Source of the DNA: Aquila chrysaetos chrysaetos
Lineage: Eukaryota; Chordata; Aves; Accipitriformes; Accipitridae
Assembly (NCBI RefSeq): GCF_900496995.4
Contig: NC_044007.1
Location: 62,001 to 126,000, forward strand
Reading direction: 5' to 3'
Length of the DNA: 64,000 nt
Under the pieces are notes generated by a model that did no database searches, was not told where the DNA came from, and saw nothing but the letters and a program-made list of their open reading frames with translations. Position numbers and translations under genes: made by a program. Below, piece after piece: positions 57,501-64,000 of the stretch. Within the stretch, counting starts at the first letter, position 1. Every line of letters starts with the position of its first letter.

Positions 57501-60451
57501 AAATTGTTGGATAAAGAGATGATGAGATAATCACAAAGGAATACAGTGAAAACTGGTAATATAAGCCAGGCTGCTTGGCGCTCAGCCTAGTGCCTGTTTC
57601 TTTCTTGGAACTGATAGGACTGGTATTGAGTAGCACAGTGCAGCAAGATACTGAAGGGTGATAACCACGTGATGAGGGGGGAGGAAGGAATTTATTGGGT
57701 TGCTTGAAGGAAAAGCAGGAAACTGCTCTGGGGAAGAGGGGAGTTCTCCAGAGTGTGGGAATGGTGCCATATGACTTAAACTGGGGCCAGGGTCAAGTGA
57801 TTATTGTGCCACTCAAGAGGTACTATGATAAAATTCCAGAACTGTAAGGGGAAAAAAACCCATGATATTCGGAAGAGGACTAGGGGTGAGCAAGCATTTT
57901 TAGATAACTTATGTTGTAACACTACGCTGGAAAGGTTTCTTAAAATATTTTTTTATATTTGGATTTGTGATTTAGTGTCCCATCCCTTCCAAATTCTGTG
58001 GTAAAATTATGCAGAAGCTTATTGGGGATAATAGGATTCTTGAATTTTTCTATACATCCAGCAAGGTAATTCAATTTCCTATTATTCATTCCCATTAGCT
58101 GGCTTGTCTTTTTTTCCCCCACCTTTTGAAAAGCTGAGGCAAGGAGCTTATTTCTTGAGTTACACTTTGCAATGTATAGTAAGTTTGATTTGGGGGGAAG
58201 TTTTCGCTTTGTGTTTGTTCTTTTTGATCTTCTATATGCATAGCTTGATTTGAGCAGTTTCTTTTTAATTTCTTGTAAATTCTGCTATTTCCCAATAGCT
58301 CTCTTGAGAAATATTCATACAGTTACATTTCAAAATTAACTTTGTACGTTTTTCTTGTTTGATTGGGGTACAGATTTGAGGTAGTTTTAGCATTTCTGTT
58401 TTGAAGAAGAGCTTCTTTGATATTCAAGTCAGCCAGACTGAAGAACTCAGAGACAAAGTGCCTAACTCATTTCCTGAAAGTCTTATTTATAGATTTTAAA
58501 AAATTTATTCTTTCATTTAATTTATATTGAGTAATTTGATTTATAATAACTAGAATTTGCATATTAGAAATGATACAGGTTTGTAGGTAGAGGTCCTACC
58601 ATTTATTAGACAAATTAATAGAAAAGTTAACTTGAGGAGCTTTGAAATATTTACTATATTTGTAGCTTCCCACCCTAAATTAGGATGAGTGAACTCAGAC
58701 CTTTGTCCTTGAGATTCTTTTTGTGTTTAGTCAAAACTTAATGCCTGCTTGACTGTGTAGATCTAGCAGAGAGAGGAAACTTTTTTCCACAAAGTTGAGT
58801 TGCAAATCTCCTGTTCTCCCTGCCCCCACCTCTTTCTATCCTGTTTCTCTTTGTTTATTGCTGTGGTTTCTGATTTAGCGTCACTGGGAAGTTAAAAAGA
58901 AAAATTTGCTAAATCAGAGTGGAGCTAACCCAGACAAAGGCTTGGAGGCTTTGCTAGAAAAACGTGACACTTCATTTGATCCTTTGTTGAGGCATGTTTA
59001 AGACAAAATTAAACAAAGTGTTGGAAGAAATATGACTGAAAGAATGAAATTAGTGTTCCTTAAAGTATTACTTTTACCTCTGTTTTTTTGTCTTCCTCAT
59101 ATCTTTATGAGAGCCTGCTGCAATTTCCTAACCCCTGTTTCTCTGAACACTCTCTTGTACAGTCTCCTTCTGAGAGGTATTGGAAGGAGCAGGGCAAGGG
59201 GAATATCATCCTCTCCTGTCCCATTTCTCCCAAAAGAAGGTTCTGTAGTTCTTGGACTGCTTTGGCCAGATAACGATTACCCCATCATTTATTTCAGTTT
59301 CTGCAAAATTACTGAGATGGTGTTACTTTCCCATGGTTATGATGTGGATGAATTCATAATACTTGAGGGTTGCTAAGATGAGGAAGCCAATATAGGCAAG
59401 CATCTATGTAGGAAAGTCTATTGTTTACCTTGCTAGTGCCCTGGGAATATCGGTATCCACTAAAGACCTTCTAAAACTCTTGTTTGTGGTTGGTTGTTGG
59501 TTTTGGGGATTTTTTTCTTCCAAAACAAGTGAAATTAAATAACTTTGACTCTTGTAAATGTTGTTTCTTCTCTGGGAAATGGCCACAGGCATGTTTGCTT
59601 GCTTCTGCCTGTCCTCTCAGAGAGTGGAAAAATGGTTAATATGAAAAAAGAATGCAAAGTTGTGCCAGACCACACTTGTTTGTGCTGGCCTCATGCAGGG
59701 ACTCTGAAAATCACTTTTGCTATACCAACGAATAAATCATTCTCAGCTGGATATCATGGAGTGCAAGAATTGCTCATAAAGAAAAATTAAGGGGATAAAG
59801 CAGCTGAGAGTCTTTAAGATCCAGAACTGTTGCTCTAGTGTGTGTGCTAAGGAGGGGATTTGTTACCAAGTTTTTTAAAAAAATAAAATGTAGATCATCT
59901 GCTATATTACAGCATTGGTCTAAGAAACCTCAAGGGGAGAGACTTGGCTACAATATGAAAGGAGCCTGTATATCTAACCTATTTAGATTACCACTGATGG
60001 TGGTGATAGTGAGAGACCACTTTGTTAATAAAGCTTAAGAAATTTCTTCTGACAGAAGCCCTGGGACTGTCCATGTGCCTGCGTCAGTAATTGGTAGTAT
60101 TTGTTGCTGTTACAGTGTCCACTGACTTTGGGCAATGTACTACCCTTCTGCCTTCCTTTTTGAACTTACATACCTTTTTTTCTTGAGGCTGTAAGATGTG
60201 TAAATGGTTTCAGCTTAAGACACACAAATTCAGGTATCACCATGTGAGATGGGTGACTACTGCTATACTCTAGAGCAACGTACAGTCAGTGGATCAGAGA
60301 TCAATTTTCAGTGTCAAAATATTTAGCTGAATCATGCTTGGACTTTTGTTACTTCTATTAATATGGCCTAGCATGCTTGTCCTCCATTTTTACTTTTCTT
60401 TAGCCAGTTGCTTTAATGAATATGATGACTTAGTTAACTGTCTTTGGACAT
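54511..60451. other. AT-rich DNA, no supported gene
   Basis: Probable intergenic or intronic DNA. Poly-A at about 54920-54937 and poly-T at about 56251-56268. Isolated exon candidates at 56283-56294 and 58880-58993 are described as findings and are not annotated as genes. Confidence 0.4.
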
Positions 60452-61178
60452 GTGTACTTTATTGTCTACCTGGACTTCATTAAGGCCTTTGACACGGTCT
60501 CCTGTAAGATCCTTGTAGCAAAGCTGATGAGGCATAGGCTGGGTGACTGTAGAGTGAGGCGGGTTGAAAACTGGCTGAATGTCTGGGCCCGGAGGGTGGT
60601 GATCAGTGGAACCAAGTCCACTTGGAAGCCAGTGACTAGCAGTCTACCCCAGGGGTCAATACTGGGCCCAGTCCTGTTTAACAGCTTCGTTAACGACCTG
60701 CGACAACACCAAACTGAGAGGAGCGGCTGATACACCAGAGGGTTGTGCTGCCATCAGAGGGCCCTCCACAGGCTGAAGAAATGGGCCAGCAGGAACTTCT
60801 TGCAGTTCAACAAGGGGAGTGTGAAGTCCTGCGCCTGGGAAGGAATAGTCTCCTGCAGCAGTTTGTGCTGGAGAACCACCAGCTGGAAAGCTGCTGTGCC
60901 AACAAGGGCCTAGGGCTACTGGTGGACACCCAGTTGAACACGAGGCAGCAATGTGCCCTTGCTGCCAAGGCCAGTGGTACCCTTGGCTCCCTTAGGAGGA
61001 GTGCTGCCGGCCGTCGGAGGGATGTGAGCTCGGCACTGGCCGGAGCGCTGCGGCCGGTTCTGGGCCCCTCAGTATGGGAAGGACAGGGACATGCTGGAGA
61101 GAGTGCAGGTAAGGGCCACAGGGATAATAACGGGACTGGAGCGCCTCACACGTGAGGAAAGGCCGAGAGAGCTTCCTG
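60452..61178 (+). mobile_element. CR1 LINE fragment lacking its 3' end
   Basis: RT portion from '[21 protein letters not shown]' through '[18 protein letters not shown]' and '[20 protein letters not shown]', then a decayed stretch down to 'ERLTREERPRE'. It breaks off before the usual 3' part and is followed at once by a T-run and a G-run (61185-61230). Its CpG density in 60960-61090 is higher than that of the other copies. Confidence 0.87.
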
Positions 61179-64000
61179 CTCCTGATTTTTTTTTTTTTTT
61201 AGATTTAGCTTTTTTTTGGGGGGGGGGGGAAGACTGCTGATTTGTAAATTTTCATTATTGCTTTATATCAGTTATTCGTTTCCCGCCTCCTGACGATGCT
61301 AGCTAGTAATACCTACCATTTTACATGGGTATACAGATTTTTGTGATATCTTCCATGTCTTCTCTCAAGCCGGTTTTATTTTTGTTTTGATCTGGTGTGA
61401 TACTAATCCAGTAGTTTTTTTCCTAATACATTTTAAGGCATCAAATAAATTATTCTAAACAACTCACCATTACCTTTCTCTCTTTCTATTTACATATGCT
61501 TTTCCTCAGGTGTGGTTTTTTTCAAGTGTTCATGACAAGAGGATTCTTCCCTAAAGAAATTTTTTTCCTAGTAATTGAAGTTTTGTATGATGTGCTGTGT
61601 AAAACCTTTCTGAACTAGTATCAGCCTTTCATCTGAAAATGTTTAGATTAAACCGTGAGTCTGTCCAAGCTATATGTCTATGCTAAACTAAATCTTGACA
61701 GCTGGAGCCGGCCTTGGCCAAGGTACCATTTTTAAATCTGGTAAAAGCTCTATAGCTTTCCTTAACTCAGTCTCTGCTGAATTCCAGCCATCAAACTGTA
61801 CGTGGCAGTTCATCTTTCTGTCAGTAGAGGTCACGCTGAGCCATATTTTTTTTTAATGTACATTTTTTAAGTAAGTCCTGTGGAAAGATTACCATTATGC
61901 CTACCAAACAGGAGAGAAAAACCTTCTGAATATTTCCATTCATGATCATTTAACCCTTATTATTAAAATGTTACTGCAGTAGTTTCCCTTTACAACTGAC
62001 AGATGTGTTCTTAAGCAAGTTTGTAAATTCACATAAATTAAATTTGGGAACTAATTATTTGAATGGAAACTGAGTATGTTTTCAAGCTTCCTACTGCTCC
62101 CATACATACTTTTGTCCATGTTTCCATTACTGATACTTTAAAGTCTTCTATTTTTATATTTACTGCTCTTTAGCAAATTGGTCTAATTAATTTTCCGGTA
62201 ACTCTTCTTCATTCAGTTCTCTAAGTTCTTGAATATCTGTCTCTTTCATCAAACTCAACATTTTCTGCAACATTTGCTGTTTGAACTACATCATCCTCTC
62301 ATTTCTCAAACCTTTAAAAATCATGAGTATAGTCCTTCCATAGTGCCTTGCAAGACTCATTCATTGTCTTGCTACCAAGTCTCATGAAACAAGAATGTTT
62401 TTCAAGGCAAGTTGCAACTTTTCAAAAATTTGCACACTAATTGTTTGATTTGTCATTTCTTTCAAATAATGTGTTTGTCATAAATAAAACATTTTGAAAT
62501 TAGCACTCTTGAGTGGCTCTAAAACTGAGGTAGCACAACTTAAATGTTCAGAGGCAAATCACAGAGGGGAGCTGGTTGGCTGTTTGCTGAGAATCAGCCA
62601 GGTAATAAGTGCTAGATTATCTGGGTGACTAGAGCAATTCACTAACCAATCTTCTATAACATCCAATCATGGATGTTTCTCATGCCTTCTTATCTGAACA
62701 GTGGTGACCAGGTAACGTAAGTAGGGTTAAATGTTTCAGCACCCCCAGGTTTCTTGAGTGGTAAACTAGTAGGGGTTTACATTTGAAATTGCCACATAAA
62801 TTACCACATAATATTAAAGTGGGGTGTTTTTTTTTCATGACCTCAGATTCAGGAGCTTGCTTCTCCAGAGCAGTAAAAGCTTTTGATGGTATGTGTTTCT
62901 GAGTTGTGTGTCTTCCATTCTGAACATGTTGCAAAGAATAGCCTCTGATACCTCTTTCACCTACTTGGAAAAGCATCTGCAGCCTTGCAATCAACACTTA
63001 CTCATTCCTTCCTAAACTCCATTATAAAGAGATTTGGGTTTTGGTTTTTAATTTTCATAGCCATCCTTGATTGGTTTCAAAAGCTTTGACTGTTGAATAT
63101 TCACCTTATTCTTGAAATGGATATTTATAATTTTTCATTGGGGTTTTTTTGCCAGGTAGGACTGGAACTTAATGCATGGAATTCAGTTTTTTGTGCTCTC
63201 TGAGAGCATTTTTCAGTCAAAGGGTTCCATATGTGGCCAGTTATCTTCAGGGATAGATCATTTGGATTTTACACTTATGTTTCTTAATATGATTTGTTGT
63301 TATGTTATATTGAACTTATGTTACATTCTTTCACATTAAACATGACCAAGGACTGTTGCCATTGCACAGTTCACCAGGCTTTACACTATTTCTGAATTTG
63401 TTTCTCATGATACTAACTTTCATGGGTTTTTATTAGTATTATCTTTTGGCTTGATCACTATTTTGTGATGCGAGTGCTATTTTCAGGGACACTGTATGGT
63501 GAAAAAATACTGCAAAGACAGACCAGTCTCCTAGAAGACACATATGCAATTCAAGCACTCTGTGTTTACCAGCAAGTTCACATTTTAGCCACAGTCCTTT
63601 TTGCACTGTAATTGACATACACAATACATGCTGTCACAGTACCATAGGACACATTCTACTTTAAAAACAACCAACCAAACAAAAAACCACTTTGACATAG
63701 ACCTGGAAGTAGAATTTCATTGCAAACTGAGATAAATTATATAGACAAATATCTGTGACAGAAGAAAATGCAGCAATTAATCAAACACCTGTCTCTCATA
63801 TAGGGGTGCAATAAACTAAAAGAATACAAGATAGTATTTAAACTGCCTCTGATGGGAACTGTTTGATCTGCAAACAGCTGACTAGGCCACTGGCCAGAGA
63901 CTAAGCTAACTTGAACAGGACATGAGACAGTACTGGACATGATGTGAGAAATTGCTGGATCTAACAGATAACAATGTGAGAAGCTGACAAAAGTTGCAAA
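61179..64000. other. AT-rich DNA, no gene seen
   Basis: Starts with a poly-T run then a run of about ten G. No exon, RNA gene or mobile element recognised. Confidence 0.45.

Noticed and set aside
1-64000. CRISPR array, bacterial operon, plasmid or phage system
   Set aside because: No regularly spaced repeats, ribosome-binding sites or compact gene arrays; the whole window behaves as vertebrate nuclear DNA.

Overview
This 64 kb window looks like bird nuclear DNA. The evidence is a dense set of CR1-type LINE fragments with the avian 3' end (ATTCTATG-like terminal repeats), several avian-style LTRs, AT-rich intergenic DNA, GT-AG introns and three isolated CpG islands. I see no bacterial, plasmid or CRISPR content. 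The species cannot be fixed from the sequence.

Only two protein-coding genes can be supported. The last coding exon of MAPK15 (ERK7/8) lies on the + strand at 1324-1530. FAM83H lies on the - strand at 7383-15816: four coding exons, about 1127 codons, complete from start to stop, with a CpG-island promoter near 18.4-19.0 kb. The two genes are tail to tail, 5.9 kb apart, the same order and orientation as in mammals. FAM83H binds casein kinase 1 and places it on keratin filaments. In mammals it is best known for its role in enamel, yet this apparently toothless lineage keeps the gene intact through its conserved C-terminus.

Region by region: 1-1530 MAPK15 3' end; 1.9-5.4 kb intergenic CR1 and two tandem solo LTRs; 7.4-19 kb FAM83H, with CR1 pieces and an LTR-like block in intron 4 and a CR1 in intron 2; 20.6-22.8 kb a CR1 nested inside another CR1; 23.1-26.5 kb a deleted ERV-L-like provirus with paired LTRs and a 5-bp target duplication; 26.5-39 kb AT-rich DNA with ancient CR1 remnants; 39.4-41.0 kb CpG island; 45.8-49.3 kb three LTRs; 51.7-52.5 kb CpG island carrying three perfect 13-bp E-box-like repeats, immediately followed by a 2-kb reversed CR1; 54.5-64 kb AT-rich DNA with one more CR1 and a few unproven exon candidates. 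The CpG islands at 40 and 52 kb probably mark promoters of genes whose exons I could not identify.

The most unusual item is the provirus. Its first ORF (307 codons, 23676-24599) begins with about four hydrophobic segments where a retroviral Gag normally has a soluble matrix domain, and Gag-like sequence continues in the same frame past one stop codon. Capsid/nucleocapsid, protease, reverse transcriptase and RNase H are deleted, and no env is seen.
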